A stretch of DNA of 64,000 nt. Source: Chlamydiota bacterium (GTDB taxonomy: Bacteria; Chlamydiota; Chlamydiia; Chlamydiales; Rhabdochlamydiaceae). Of the stretch, positions 46,537 to 56,856 are shown piece after piece. The position numbers and the translations under genes were made by a program. The notes below the pieces were generated by a model. It searched no databases and had not been told where the DNA came from. It saw only the letters and a program-made list of their open reading frames with translations. Position 1 is the stretch's first letter. Each line of letters begins with the position of its first letter. The stretch spans positions 1 to 64,000 of the forward strand of contig JAUPVT010000040.1 in NCBI GenBank assembly GCA_030916885.1, read 5' to 3'.

Positions 46537-48770
46537 TCATGCTCCTTATCGGAAAATACAATACAATTGCCTTCTACTATTTTCTGTAATAAATGACGCA
46601 TTACATCTCGACATGTATCGAAAGAGAGAAATTGAAAACCCTGTTCTATTTTTTCTAAAGGCATTTCTTCTAAATTCCCTTTAGAACACACTTTAGCAAA
46701 GGCTAAAGAGCCCGAAGATCCTATAGAAATAGGAGACCATTGGTTAACAGGGATCTCGATCCAATCCTCTGTTGGAAAATCTAATTTTTGACTGCGAGAG
46801 ATCCAAGGCAAAGTAGAGATAAGCGCCCATTGCTTGGGTAAATTAAGCTCAGCACCTAATTCTAATTGCTGTTTTACAGCTTGCATAAATCCATACAAAC
46901 GATATTTACAATAAAACATTCCAGGCAACTGCTTACTTATTCCTGGTAAATCACCAAACACTTTTACATATTCTTGTTCAATAGAAAGAAATAAAGGCTC
47001 ATACAAAATGCGCCCTATCTGCTCTTTTACCTCATAAAAAGGTTTAAAATTCCCGTTTGCTTGAAGAAATAACTCTTTTCCTTTACGTATATTTGGATAG
47101 GCATTTTCCAATTTTTGATCGAGAATAGAATCCAAAGTGCCATCTTGAAAAGCTTCTTCAAAACTAACTAACTCTTTTTGTGTATTGCGCCCAATTAGTT
47201 CTATGCGATAAAAGTTGTTTGTATCAACACTGTAGTACTCTTTTATCGATTCTAAGGGATCATTTTCTAAAAAAGCAGTAAATTCTTTATCGTTAAGCAA
47301 GGAACTATAAGGGCCTTGAGCTAATGGTTTTTTCCTTAATAGTAACTCGACGGTTTTTAGCGGCTTTTGCTGTAAAGCTTGTACAATAAGCTCCTTATTT
47401 TGCCGTACCATTTCTAGTCTTGCGGCTTGATCTATAGAGCTGCGAAAATCTATTTGATCCAATGTCTGTTTAAAATTTTTAAGCTCAGGAAATCTAGTTA
47501 GCAAAAAAACCCATCCTTCATCTGTAGCTTCCCATTCCCAAGTGCTTTTAAGACTAATTTGAGCAGCAAGCTCTTCTATATTAATAGAGCTTAAACGAAC
47601 CTCTACTTTTTTTTGTACAAGCTCTGGCTGCCTTGCTTCGATACTATCTAAAGAGGCAAACTCTAATGGTAGATCCAAACTATTTGGTTGTTTAAGAGAT
47701 ATCGCTTCTAAATATACCTGTAGTTTAAGAAGTGAAGAAAAATCTTTTAAACGTAAATAAGAAGGCAATTCATATAATTCAACTTCTACACTTTGATCTG
47801 CAAATAAATGAAATTGCTTTTGTGCTAATGGATCATTAAAAACACTGCTAGAAGTATCCAATACCAAACGTCGAAATAGCATAACATGGCGCCAAGCATT
47901 TACAACATCAGCTTCATTTAATCCGAGCACCTGCAATTCCCGTTGAAAGTATTGCATAGCTTGGCTCGGCTCGAGTGATTTATTTTGAGAAATCTGCTTA
48001 TATCCTTTATAAACGTTTTGCAATAGATCGGTTTGCACTTCCTGTTTGGTAATCTGATATTGTTTTTGTTCTGCAAGAGAAGATACATTCAAGATAAATT
48101 GACTAGCTAAATAGATAAATCTATCTCCAAACCAATCTTTTACATTTTTAAATCCAAATAAAGACAGCTCTATTTCTGCTAAACGAGGGTCCTTAGGAAA
48201 TCCTGATCTTTGCTCTTGAAAATGCAATACTTGTTGCATAGCTTCTTTGGGGAAAGCTAACTGATCGAGATACAATTGACATAATGCAGAAAAGCCATGA
48301 ACATCCATCTCTGAATTTTTTAGCTGCTCTAAGTGCTCTAATAATCCAGGGGAGTAATTTTTCCAAATAGCTCTACAGCCTAATTGAGCATCATAGGGAT
48401 GGGCATAAGGTTTAAACAGAGAAATGATTTGTTCTTTTTTCTTTAGCTCCGATTCTAAATAGGAAAAATACTGTTCGGCTAGCATTACAGCAAGCCCTGT
48501 CTCTAAAAAATTTTTTTCAATCACTCCATCATTTAATAAATGAGGCCAATTACTACGATCGGTGTCAAATAGGGAATGACTAAGTAATTGACTCAAAACC
48601 AATAATTCTTTGGAATAAATCGGTCTCCCATTAATAGTCTTGCCGATCTGCTTATCAGGAGTGGACTCCACCATTTGAGTATTGATCCCCGCTACGGAAA
48701 AAGAGATCCCAATAATAATAGTTACAAAAATAAAAAAAACTTTCTGATACTTACGAAAAAATTCTAGCAT
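46533..48770 (-). CDS. Membrane-anchored SurA/PpiD-like chaperone
   Basis: A protein of about 745 residues. I choose ATG 48770 (AGGA upstream) over the frame start at 48866, giving the N-terminus MLEFFRKYQKVFFIFVTIII, a single membrane anchor as in PpiD. The next part (GKTINGRPIYSKEL, then a long helical stretch) resembles a SurA_N-type chaperone domain. I see no clear parvulin isomerase signature in the middle, so it may be a chaperone without isomerase activity. It would assist outer-membrane proteins in the periplasm. It heads the four-gene minus-strand unit with the CBM9-like gene, gcvH and the AsmA-like gene. Confidence 0.6.
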   Translation of the reverse strand: MLEFFRKYQKVFFIFVTIIIGISFSVAGINTQMVESTPDKQIGKTINGRPIYSKELLVLSQLLSHSLFDTDRSNWPHLLNDGVIEKNFLETGLAVMLAEQYFSYLESELKKKEQIISLFKPYAHPYDAQLGCRAIWKNYSPGLLEHLEQLKNSEMDVHGFSALCQLYLDQLAFPKEAMQQVLHFQEQRSGFPKDPRLAEIELSLFGFKNVKDWFGDRFIYLASQFILNVSSLAEQKQYQITKQEVQTDLLQNVYKGYKQISQNKSLEPSQAMQYFQRELQVLGLNEADVVNAWRHVMLFRRLVLDTSSSVFNDPLAQKQFHLFADQSVEVELYELPSYLRLKDFSSLLKLQVYLEAISLKQPNSLDLPLEFASLDSIEARQPELVQKKVEVRLSSINIEELAAQISLKSTWEWEATDEGWVFLLTRFPELKNFKQTLDQIDFRSSIDQAARLEMVRQNKELIVQALQQKPLKTVELLLRKKPLAQGPYSSLLNDKEFTAFLENDPLESIKEYYSVDTNNFYRIELIGRNTQKELVSFEEAFQDGTLDSILDQKLENAYPNIRKGKELFLQANGNFKPFYEVKEQIGRILYEPLFLSIEQEYVKVFGDLPGISKQLPGMFYCKYRLYGFMQAVKQQLELGAELNLPKQWALISTLPWISRSQKLDFPTEDWIEIPVNQWSPISIGSSGSLAFAKVCSKGNLEEMPLEKIEQGFQFLSFDTCRDVMRHLLQKIVEGNCIVFSDKEHE

Positions 48771-48966
48771 GAAGCGTTCCTGACCTTTAAGTACTTTATT
48801 AAATGATAACCGCAATAGTACAAGGAAATAAAAAAATTGCCCAAACAAAAAAAAAGTTTTTAACAAAACAAGAAAAATTTACTTAAGAAAACAATTTAAA
48901 CCTAGAAAAATAAAATAAGAGCTCCATGTAGTTGATAAACAGCCGAAAAATTGTTTGGTACATTGT

Positions 48967-48996
48967 TTAATTTACATGTAAAAATTCTTTTATAAT
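48967..48996 (+). promoter_or_regulatory. Promoter of the decayed small gene
   Basis: TTAATT (48967-48972) and a consensus TATAAT (48991-48996) are 18 nt apart and are followed by AAGGAG (49005-49010) and ATG (49017). Confidence 0.5.
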
Positions 48997-49016
48997 CCTT
49001 AACTAAGGAGTTACTA

Positions 49017-49260
49017 ATGGCACAAATTAAAGCAATAGACTATGCAGATAGAGAGTTTAAGCTTACAAGATTTCTTCGTAGATCAGATCAATTAATGCAT
49101 AATGCCAACCATGTTGCATTACCTGCAATTGCTCTTTTTGTTGCGTCAACTTTATAGATACAGCAAGTTCAGGTCCAGTGTCCTGAGGGAGTCTGCATAT
49201 TGGCTTAAGAAGCCGCAGCAGTTTCTCTTATAGCATGTGTTAAAGCATGGCAAATTGTCC
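49017..49260 (+). pseudogene. Decayed small gene (46 codons open, then in-frame stops)
   Basis: An ATG with perfect AAGGAG spacing opens a 46-residue frame (MAQIKAIDYADREFKLTRFL...HVALPAIALFVASTL) that stops at 49157. Without a frame change, coherent protein-like sequence continues through further stops: VQCPEGVCILA, then EAAAVSLIACVKAWQIVLY up to about 49260, and a terminator-like hairpin follows. This suggests a formerly 80-95-residue protein, possibly membrane-associated, inactivated by stop codons but with promoter, ribosome-binding site and terminator still intact. Alternatively the 46-residue product is the real gene. I do not recognise the family. Confidence 0.5.
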
Positions 49261-49316
49261 TATATGCTCCGTTTTGTCCATAAATTAGGACTTTATAAAA
49301 GGGAAAAATCTCGAAG

Positions 49317-49349
49317 CTGCACCGCGTGATTCGGTGCAGATTTATTTAT
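49317..49349 (+). terminator. Terminator-like hairpin after the decayed gene
   Basis: A perfect 8-bp GC-rich stem, CTGCACCG / CGGTGCAG, with a 7-nt loop, followed by ATTTATTTAT. Confidence 0.7.
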
Positions 49350-49796
49350 AGCAATAAAGAAAAAATATGAATACCCATAATGAAGTCGAGTTTTTAAAGT
49401 TACTAATCTTTATCCAAGAGCTCTATTCTTAAAATGGCATCATGTGAAATCCTTTCATTAGGCTACACTCGTGCCTCTTTTGTACAGATATAGGTCTTTT
49501 GCATCTCGATTAAAAAATCTATGTAATCTTCTTCTTTGTTTTTAGGTGGTTTCATGCTTAATAAATCAATATGTTTTTAGAATTTATTCAGATGCTAAAA
49601 CATTCAAAAGAATTGTTTTCTCCTTTATATGAATCAATGAGAAAAGAAGAGGAAGAATTATAGACAAAATCTTTGAGTATTAAAAAATGCTTGCCTTGAT
49701 TTTTTAAAGTGTATTTCTTTTCAAAAAGTAACCAAAACCAAGATCCTCTTTATAAAACAAAAAACTAGTTAAAGAATTGCTATAGCTGTCTATATT
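49350..49796. other. Noncoding spacer with short broken frames
   Basis: This 447-bp stretch holds only fragments: 21 codons (49367-49432, plus), about 30 codons on the minus strand near 49470-49556 (MKPPKNKEEDYIDFLIEMQK) and 30 codons (49571-49663, plus, MFLEFIQMLKHSKELFSPLY). They look like remnants of decayed genes; none has a convincing start site. Confidence 0.35.
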
Positions 49797-51311
49797 TTAG
49801 TAAGACTTAGCAAAGATCACCCGTCTTACACTTTTTTTACCTGTAAATGGGCATTTTCCCTCTTCTTTTTCATCTAATGGAATGCAACGGATGGTAACTC
49901 CTAGATCTTGTTTAATTTTTTCTTCTATATCGGGGTCTTCTGAAAAATGGGTTAAAGCAAACCCTGCGTGAATCTCAGGATTTTTAGGATTTTTGGGAGT
50001 AAAAAATGCATAGAAATCTTCTTTAGTATCAATTTTATGAGTATGAGTGTCTCTAAAGTCCAAGGCTCTTTGTAGCAGTGTATCTTGGATGGAATCGAGA
50101 ATATCTCTAATGGATGAGAGAAGGTTTTGTTTAGAAAATGTTTTTTTTTCTCGATGAGGACAATCTCTACGGGATAAAGGCAAGAGGTCTTGTTCTATAT
50201 CCCGTGGACCTACTTCAATCCGAATAGGAATCCCCTTTTTAATCCAAGACCAGAGTTTTTCTCCCCCTCTTAAGTCTCTTGTATCAATGATTACTTCTAA
50301 AGATCTACCTGCATATGCTAAATTACGGAGCTCTTCTGCTAAGGATTTACAATAACTGAGCACTTCTTCTCTTTTCTCTTCTTTATGTATCACAGGCAGG
50401 AGAACAATATGAGAGGAAGCAATCTTAGGGGGTAAAATTAATCCATCATCATCACTATGAGTCATTATAAGAGCTCCAATGAGCCTGGTAGTTACTCCCC
50501 AAGAAGTGGTCCAGGCCAATTGCGACTCTCCTTGTGGATCCTGAAAGAGAATCTGGGAAGCCTTAGCAAAGTTCTGTCCAAGAAAATGCGAGGTTCCTGC
50601 TTGCAGAGCTTTGCGATCTTGCATCATTGCTTCAATGCAATAGGTGGAAACAGCGCCTGGAAATCTTTCAGATGCGGTTTTCTCCCCTTTAATCACAGGA
50701 ATAGCCAAAAAATCATAGGCAAATTGTGTATACACATCAAGCATGAGTTTTGTTTCTTCTCGAGCTTCTTGTTCTGTAGCGTGAGCGGTGTGTCCTTCTT
50801 GCCATAGAAATTCTGTTGTCCGCAGAAACATTCTTGTTCTCATTTCCCAACGAACTATATTCGCCCACTGATTAATCAGAAGAGGAAGATCACGATAAGA
50901 AGTAATCCACTTGGAAAAAGCATCACCAATAATTGTTTCTGAAGTAGGGCGCACAACCAATGGCTCTTCTAACTCTCCTGCTGGGACTAATTTTCCTTCT
51001 TGATTTTTTTCTAAGCGATGATGGGTAATTACTGCGCATTCTTTGGCAAAACCTTCTACATGCACTGCTTCTTTTTGCAAAAAGCTTAAAGGAATAAATA
51101 AAGGAAAATAGGCATTCTGATGGTCGGTTTTTTTTAGCATAGAGTCGAGTACTCTTTGCATATTTTCCCAGATCGCATAGCCCCAGGGTTTGATGACCAT
51201 ACAGCCTCTAACAGCGGAATGCTCTGCAAGATCAGCTGCTTTTATGACTTCTTGATACCATTCTGCATAGTTTTCTTGACGGGTAGGTTGGATTGCGGTG
51301 CGCTCTTTCAT
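49797..51311 (-). CDS. proS: Prolyl-tRNA synthetase, archaeal/eukaryal type
   Basis: A class II synthetase of about 504 residues charging tRNA-Pro. I choose ATG 51311 (AGAGG upstream, 11 nt after lplA). Motifs include RPTSETIIGDAFSKW (motif 2 area), GTSHFLGQNFAK and WTTSWGVTTRLIGALIMTHSDD (shortened: SWGVTTR). The C-terminus has CPFTGKKSVRRVIFAKSY. The short core without the roughly 180-residue editing insertion and this C-terminal zinc-like tail define the archaeal/eukaryal-type (ProS type 3) enzyme, whereas C. trachomatis proS is, as I recall, the longer bacterial type. It forms a short unit with lplA. Confidence 0.93.
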   Translation of the reverse strand: MKERTAIQPTRQENYAEWYQEVIKAADLAEHSAVRGCMVIKPWGYAIWENMQRVLDSMLKKTDHQNAYFPLFIPLSFLQKEAVHVEGFAKECAVITHHRLEKNQEGKLVPAGELEEPLVVRPTSETIIGDAFSKWITSYRDLPLLINQWANIVRWEMRTRMFLRTTEFLWQEGHTAHATEQEAREETKLMLDVYTQFAYDFLAIPVIKGEKTASERFPGAVSTYCIEAMMQDRKALQAGTSHFLGQNFAKASQILFQDPQGESQLAWTTSWGVTTRLIGALIMTHSDDDGLILPPKIASSHIVLLPVIHKEEKREEVLSYCKSLAEELRNLAYAGRSLEVIIDTRDLRGGEKLWSWIKKGIPIRIEVGPRDIEQDLLPLSRRDCPHREKKTFSKQNLLSSIRDILDSIQDTLLQRALDFRDTHTHKIDTKEDFYAFFTPKNPKNPEIHAGFALTHFSEDPDIEEKIKQDLGVTIRCIPLDEKEEGKCPFTGKKSVRRVIFAKSY

Positions 51312-51322
51312 AATAAGCCTCT

Positions 51323-52069
51323 TTAACAATTTGCTTGTGAATATCTTAAGCAAATGCGATTTAAATCGCAGACTAAAAGTGTTTGAAGACGGATCTTTGC
51401 TGTCTCTATTTGCGATTTTGGAACAAATCCGTCTCCTAAAAGAGGAAGTGTATGAGCATACATAGACTCAATAACTTCCCTAGAGCGAATGATTTGAGTA
51501 AGATAGTTGTGATCGGGAAGCTGTAGACAAATACTTCCCTGATGCAGAAAGCCATTTTTAGTTTTACGCTGAGCGGCCCCTGCTATTTTCTTATTTTTTA
51601 GCATCACATCATACTGAGTTGGATTTGCCATACAAAAATGCTTGCAATCCTTAACTAAAGATGCCCCATCTTGAGGAGTAAGGTAAAAGGAAGTGCTATT
51701 TCCTAAAAAAGATTCAATAGAGGATAGAACAACTGCATTAATCAACGCATAATTATTTAAAGTATTTACTGAATAAAGAGCAGAGCTAGTTGGCACTAAA
51801 ATGCTAAAAGCAAAGTCCCAATTATGAAAAATCACCCCACCCCCTGTAGGCCTTTTTGCTAACTCAAGTGGCCCAATTTGATCTAAAAAAAGCAAGGCGG
51901 CAGGATTTGCAAAATAGCCATAGGTCGCGCTAGGAGACTTCCACTCATAGAAATGCAGAACTGGATTAAAAAAATCTTTTGCGTTTTCTAAGAGCTCCGC
52001 ATCAAAGCGCATATTTTCCTCGGCACTTTTTTGCCCAGTATGTATAATTATGCATTCAGTAGTTTCCAT
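51323..52069 (-). CDS. lplA: Lipoate-protein ligase A-like protein
   Basis: A 248-residue ligase attaching lipoate or lipoyl-AMP to lipoyl domains. It has the family motifs RPTGGGVIFHNWDFAFSI (about residues 92-109) and KNKKIAGAAQRKTKNGFLHQGS (Lys/Ala/Gly core near residue 155, quoted in part as KKIAGAAQR). Acceptors would include GcvH encoded 5.4 kb away and the 2-oxoacid dehydrogenases. It corresponds to CT285. In Chlamydia it is next to clpC, and here it is divergent from clpC. Confidence 0.9.
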   Translation of the reverse strand: METTECIIIHTGQKSAEENMRFDAELLENAKDFFNPVLHFYEWKSPSATYGYFANPAALLFLDQIGPLELAKRPTGGGVIFHNWDFAFSILVPTSSALYSVNTLNNYALINAVVLSSIESFLGNSTSFYLTPQDGASLVKDCKHFCMANPTQYDVMLKNKKIAGAAQRKTKNGFLHQGSICLQLPDHNYLTQIIRSREVIESMYAHTLPLLGDGFVPKSQIETAKIRLQTLLVCDLNRICLRYSQANC

Positions 52070-52250
52070 GGATTCACTATATTTTTTTTAAATTCTAAAG
52101 CTCAAGAATACATAAAAAAGAAAAATTGTTCATTTAAAATAACTTATAAACACGAAGAAATCTCTTGATTAACTTTGTCTAATTTGCCAAAAAAAGGAAA
52201 AGACCCCTAGAATTATCGGTTTATAAGAGGATGGGATAAAAAGGTAATAT

Positions 52251-54773
52251 ATGTTTGATAAATTTACTAACCGTGCCAAGCAAGTAATTAAACTTGCAAA
52301 AAAAGAAGCCCAGCGCCTTAATCACAACTACCTTGGAACTGAACACATCTTACTCGGTTTGCTCAAACTCGGTCAAGGAATTGCTGTTAATGTGCTTCGT
52401 AATTTTAATTTAGATTATGATACTGTGCGTGCTGAAGTAGAAAGACTTGTTGGATTCGGACCGGAAATCCAGGTCTATGGAGATCCCGCATTAACGGGAA
52501 AGGTGAAAAAAGTATTTGAATATTCCAACGAAGAAGCTGCTAATCTTAATCACAATTATGTAGGAACAGAGCATCTACTACTAGCTCTTTTACGCCAACG
52601 TGATGGCGTTGCTGCGCAAATACTAGAAAATCTCAATGTGAACTTAAAAGATATTTACCGAGAAATCCTTAAAGAACTAGAAATCTTTAATTTACAGCTT
52701 CCTCCTTCTGGTATGAGTTCTTCCACTAACCCTAATTATTCTTCTGCAAGTAAAGGTTTAGAAAAAGGAATGGCTTCAGAAAAAATGCCTGCACTAAAAG
52801 CCTACGGTCATGATCTAACCGAAGCTTGTCGCGAAGGGAAGCTCGACCCAGTAATCGGCAGAAAAGAAGAAGTAGAGCGCCTGATTTTAATTCTCTGTAG
52901 AAGACGTAAAAACAATCCTGTCTTAATCGGAGAAGCAGGAGTAGGAAAAACGGCAATAGTAGAGGGCTTAGCTCAATCCATTGTTAAAGGTGAAGTGCCT
53001 GACCATTTGATTAAAAAGCGCCTGATTTCCTTAGATCTTACCTTAATGATTGCTGGAACTAAATACCGTGGTCAGTTTGAAGAACGTATCAAAGCGGTTA
53101 TGGATGAGATTAAAAAGAATGGAAATGTCCTTCTCTTTATTGATGAGCTACATACAATTGTTGGAGCAGGAGCTGCTGAAGGAGCCATTGATGCATCCAA
53201 TATTTTAAAACCAGCACTTTCCCGAGGTGAAATCCAATGCATTGGCGCAACTACTATTGATGAATATCGCAAACACATCGAAAAAGATGCTGCTTTAGAA
53301 AGACGTTTTCAGAAAATTCTCGTTACCCCTCCCTCTGTTGAAGAAGCTGTTGCTATTTTAATGGGCTTAAAAGCTAAATACGAAGAGCATCACAAGTGCA
53401 TTTACACAGATTCCTCCATTAAATCCGCTGTCTATCTATCAGATCGCTATATTACAGGAAGGTTCCTGCCAGATAAAGCCATCGATTTGATTGATGAAGC
53501 AGGAGCTAAAGCTAGGATTGCGACCATGCCCCAGTCTCAAGAGATTACAAAATATGAAACAGAAATTGAAAAAGTCTTGGTAGCTAAAGAAACCGCTTTG
53601 GAAAAACAAGAGTATGAAGAAGCTGCCAAATTACGCGATACCGAACAGAGCCTACGAGAACAGCTAAAGCAGATCAGTGAAAGGTGGAAAAATAACAAAG
53701 AAGAACATCAAGTAATTGTTGATGAAGAAGAAGTTGCAGAGATCGTAGCTAAGCAAACAAAAATCCCTCTGACAAGGCTAACAGAAGGAGAAACTACAAA
53801 AGTACTTAAGATGGAAGAAATCTTGAAGAAAAACATTATCGGTCAAGATGATGCAGTAAGCATTGTTTGTAGAGCAATTCGCCGCAGCAGAGCCGATATT
53901 AAGGACCCGAATAGACCAATCGGTGCTTTTTTATTTTTAGGACCCACAGGTGTTGGAAAAACGCTATTAGCAAAACAACTCGCTATTAACATGTTTGGTG
54001 GTGAAGATGCCCTAATTCAGGTTGACATGTCTGAATATATGGAAAAATTCGCTATCAGCCGTATGACCGGTTCCCCCCCTGGCTATGTAGGCCATGAAGA
54101 AGGTGGACAATTGACAGAGCAAGTAAGACAAAGACCTTATTGCGTGGTATTATTTGATGAGGTAGAAAAAGCACATCCAGATGTACTGAATATGCTTTTA
54201 CAAATATTAGAGGAAGGGCGCCTAACTGACTCATTTGGTCGCCGAATTGACTTCCGCAACACCATTATCATTATGACCTCTAACTTAGGAGCTGATCTTA
54301 TTCGTAGATCTTCTGAGGTAGGCTTTGCGGCAGGTGAAGGCACTCCTGACTTTAAATCTATGGAAGAAACGATTAGACGCTCAGTTGCTAAAGGATTTAA
54401 GCCAGAATTTATCAATCGTTTAGATGGAATGATCATCTTTAAACCCCTGGATAGAGCCCATCTCTTTAATGTCATTGAACTAGAGGTGAAAAAAGTGTTA
54501 GAGCGCCTAGCTAGAAAACAGATATCTTTTAACCTCGATGAAAAAGCAAAAGACTTTTTAGTAAATAAAGGCTTTGATCCTGCAATGGGAGCTAGACCCT
54601 TACGTCGCATCATCGAACAATACCTAGAGGATCCCCTAGCGGAGCAACTTCTGCTAAATCCAGGTAAAGGAGGGTACTGGTCCATTTCAGCAGATGAGGA
54701 TAAACTCTTACTTACTCCTCAAGAAAAGTGTTTGACTACAGCTGATAAACAAGCTCCCGCAGAAGGTGGTTAA
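52251..54773 (+). CDS. clpC: ClpC ATPase (Hsp100 unfoldase)
   Basis: An 840-residue AAA+ unfoldase for ClpP. Two Clp_N repeats occupy residues 1-145 ([20 protein letters not shown], then [20 protein letters not shown]). The first AAA+ module has GEAGVGKT (about 227) and [18 protein letters not shown]-type helix (about residues 440-480) follows, then the second AAA+ module with GPTGVGKT (about 563), [16 protein letters not shown] and [16 protein letters not shown]. No large deletions. Antisense frames over it are shadows. It is followed by a strong terminator. Confidence 0.97.
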   Translation: MFDKFTNRAKQVIKLAKKEAQRLNHNYLGTEHILLGLLKLGQGIAVNVLRNFNLDYDTVRAEVERLVGFGPEIQVYGDPALTGKVKKVFEYSNEEAANLNHNYVGTEHLLLALLRQRDGVAAQILENLNVNLKDIYREILKELEIFNLQLPPSGMSSSTNPNYSSASKGLEKGMASEKMPALKAYGHDLTEACREGKLDPVIGRKEEVERLILILCRRRKNNPVLIGEAGVGKTAIVEGLAQSIVKGEVPDHLIKKRLISLDLTLMIAGTKYRGQFEERIKAVMDEIKKNGNVLLFIDELHTIVGAGAAEGAIDASNILKPALSRGEIQCIGATTIDEYRKHIEKDAALERRFQKILVTPPSVEEAVAILMGLKAKYEEHHKCIYTDSSIKSAVYLSDRYITGRFLPDKAIDLIDEAGAKARIATMPQSQEITKYETEIEKVLVAKETALEKQEYEEAAKLRDTEQSLREQLKQISERWKNNKEEHQVIVDEEEVAEIVAKQTKIPLTRLTEGETTKVLKMEEILKKNIIGQDDAVSIVCRAIRRSRADIKDPNRPIGAFLFLGPTGVGKTLLAKQLAINMFGGEDALIQVDMSEYMEKFAISRMTGSPPGYVGHEEGGQLTEQVRQRPYCVVLFDEVEKAHPDVLNMLLQILEEGRLTDSFGRRIDFRNTIIIMTSNLGADLIRRSSEVGFAAGEGTPDFKSMEETIRRSVAKGFKPEFINRLDGMIIFKPLDRAHLFNVIELEVKKVLERLARKQISFNLDEKAKDFLVNKGFDPAMGARPLRRIIEQYLEDPLAEQLLLNPGKGGYWSISADEDKLLLTPQEKCLTTADKQAPAEGG

Positions 54774-54779
54774 ATGCTA

Positions 54780-54806
54780 AAAAGGAGGAGCTTATCTCCT
54801 CCTTTT
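54780..54806 (+). terminator. Terminator of clpC
   Basis: A perfect 11-bp stem, AAAAGGAGGAG / CTCCTCCTTTT, with a 5-nt loop, starting 6 bp after the stop. Confidence 0.9.
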
Positions 54807-54919
54807 ACTCTCATCGGCCAGATATCGACTAAAAATCTTGAAAGTTCAAATCTCTCTAGTTTAATCACTGGTTTTTTTTTGTTTTTTGCAGTATAATTAC
54901 TTCAAAAAAAGTAACTTAT

Positions 54920-55987
54920 ATGAAAAAAAAAGTTGTTGTTGGGATGTCTGGAGGGGTTGACTCTTCTGTTGCCGCCTTGTTGCTTAAACAACAAGGCTAT
55001 CAAGTCATCGGCCTTTTTATGAAGAATTGGGGAGAAAAAGATGAAAAAGGCATCTGTCTTTCAGCTTCTGATTTCGAAGATGTTAAAAAGGTTTGTGCGC
55101 AGATTGATATCCCTTGCTATACTGTAAATTTTGTCAAAGAGTACCAAGAGTCTGTCTTCTCCCAGTTCCTTGCTGAATTAAAAAAAGGTTATACTCCAAA
55201 TCCAGATATCCTATGTAACCGTGAAATTAAATTTAAGGTTTTTCTTGATAAAGCCATGAGTCTTGGCGCTGATTACCTAGCAACCGGCCATTATTGCACC
55301 ATCGAAAAAGAAAAGTCCTTTTATTTACATAAAGGCCAAGATCCTAATAAAGATCAGAGCTATTTTCTCTATACCCTCTCACAAAAAGTATTAGAAAAAG
55401 TCCTCTTTCCGATTGGGCATCTAACCAAAAAAGAAGTGCGCTCAATTGCATTATCCCACAACCTCTTCACAGCCAAAAAAAAAGATAGCGTAGGGATCTG
55501 TTTTATTGGTAAACGCAATTTCAAAAATTTTCTTATTCCTTATCTTGGTTATGAAAAAGGTGTATTTGAGAATACACAAGGACAAGTCTTGGGTTGTCAT
55601 GATGGCCTTGCTTATTACACAATTGGCCAACGCAAGGGATTAAAAATTGGAGGAGCTGGCGATGCTTGGTTTGTTGTTGCCAAAGATATAAAACGCAATG
55701 TCATCATTGTTGAGCAAGGCTTAGATCATCCTAGCCTTTATCAATCAGAGCTTATTGCAACCGATTTAAGTTGGATTACGGATCCCCCTCAAACACCTTA
55801 TTCTTGTTCTGCTAAAATCCGTTACCGACAAAAAGACCAAAGCTGTATTATTAAAAAAATCTCTAATACAAAAGCCTTTGTGCGCTTCTTAGAGCCTCAA
55901 AGAGCAATCACCCCTAGACAATCGATTGTATTCTATAATGGCAATCTCTGCCTAGGTGGTGGAATGATTGAGCTAGAAGCTGAATAG
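54920..55987 (+). CDS. mnmA: tRNA-uridine 2-sulfurtransferase MnmA
   Basis: A 355-residue enzyme that thiolates U34 of tRNA-Lys, -Glu and -Gln. The PP-loop [16 protein letters not shown] is at residues 8-23. The first catalytic Cys is in [13 protein letters not shown] (about residue 99), the second in [17 protein letters not shown] (about 195). The beta-barrel C-terminal region [10 protein letters not shown] is present. It follows clpC after a terminator, as in Chlamydia (CT286-CT287, trmU). Confidence 0.96.
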   Translation: MKKKVVVGMSGGVDSSVAALLLKQQGYQVIGLFMKNWGEKDEKGICLSASDFEDVKKVCAQIDIPCYTVNFVKEYQESVFSQFLAELKKGYTPNPDILCNREIKFKVFLDKAMSLGADYLATGHYCTIEKEKSFYLHKGQDPNKDQSYFLYTLSQKVLEKVLFPIGHLTKKEVRSIALSHNLFTAKKKDSVGICFIGKRNFKNFLIPYLGYEKGVFENTQGQVLGCHDGLAYYTIGQRKGLKIGGAGDAWFVVAKDIKRNVIIVEQGLDHPSLYQSELIATDLSWITDPPQTPYSCSAKIRYRQKDQSCIIKKISNTKAFVRFLEPQRAITPRQSIVFYNGNLCLGGGMIELEAE

Positions 55988-56118
55988 TTCTTGCACGTGA
56001 GATCATTTCCTATGCAAAAGTCTAGCAAGTTGCTGGATAATTAGAAATATTCTCTATTTTTTGCTTTACCATTCTCTGGGGCAGCCTGCTGTCTTTTTGT
56101 AGAAAACAAGATGTTTCG

Positions 56119-56856
56119 TCAGAGCCTATCTGCTTTAATAGATAAGCAAGAAAGATTTTTTTCAACAGCTCGCAAAATAGCCTCTTGGCAAGGTTTTTTA
56201 TCCTCATTATTAGAGAACAGTTTTTCTTCAATTTTTTTTGCCCTTTCTAAACAACTATTAATTGACGAATTAAGAATGGTACATTTAGTTTCCTGTTTTA
56301 CTTTTTTAAAGTCTATACCTGTAAAATTATAATTACAAAGTGTCTCTAAGACAAATAGCATTTCTTCTGTTGCATTTTTATTCAAATTATTAGTGCTTTT
56401 ATAAGTTTTAAGTCCTTTATCAATTAATTGTGTCATCTCTTCTGGAAAAGAAGATAATAGGATTTTTAATTGTTCCTGTGTAAGAAAAGCTCTGTATTTT
56501 TGTATATGCATGATCTCAATAAAGACTTCTAATAGAACCTGATTAGAATGGATTTTATCGCATCTATTTTTTAATCTAGCAAATTCTGAACCTGAAAAAT
56601 TATTTTTATTTTTAATAAAACTATGTATTTTTACCGCATGATAAGTATTCCCTCCTAAAATTTTTACAATAAGCTCCTTATTTTTAGAATGCTCTGTTTT
56701 ATGATGAGTAGCATTAAGTTTTATTAAAAATTGATTCCATATCTCAAAGGCTTTCTGAGGACGGGTTAACTTTGGCAAGTTTAAAAGAGGCACTTTTTCT
56801 AGATCTGATAGATTTTTATTGTCGTGACTAATAACAGCATGAATCAATGGCAACAT
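56119..56856 (-). CDS. Helical protein of unknown function
   Basis: A 245-residue soluble protein that I do not recognise. It is Lys/Asn/Glu-rich and predicted mostly helical, with no membrane segment, signal peptide or catalytic motif. It is convergent with mnmA and divergent from the next unknown gene. The composition is more AT-driven than in neighbouring housekeeping genes, suggesting a lineage-specific gene. No strong Shine-Dalgarno precedes the ATG. Confidence 0.5.
   Translation of the reverse strand: MLPLIHAVISHDNKNLSDLEKVPLLNLPKLTRPQKAFEIWNQFLIKLNATHHKTEHSKNKELIVKILGGNTYHAVKIHSFIKNKNNFSGSEFARLKNRCDKIHSNQVLLEVFIEIMHIQKYRAFLTQEQLKILLSSFPEEMTQLIDKGLKTYKSTNNLNKNATEEMLFVLETLCNYNFTGIDFKKVKQETKCTILNSSINSCLERAKKIEEKLFSNNEDKKPCQEAILRAVEKNLSCLSIKADRL

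Noticed and set aside
49367..49663. Three short frames of 21-30 codons as candidate small proteins
   Set aside because: They lack ribosome-binding sites and promoters and lie in a region of evident decay.
54137..54685. 182-codon antisense frame opposite clpC
   Set aside because: It is Ser/Arg/Leu-rich shadow sequence opposite the conserved second AAA+ module, with no start signal.
56022..56231. 69-codon minus-strand frame overlapping the end of the unknown helical protein
   Set aside because: It overlaps the better-supported frame at 56119-56856 in another phase and lacks a ribosome-binding site.
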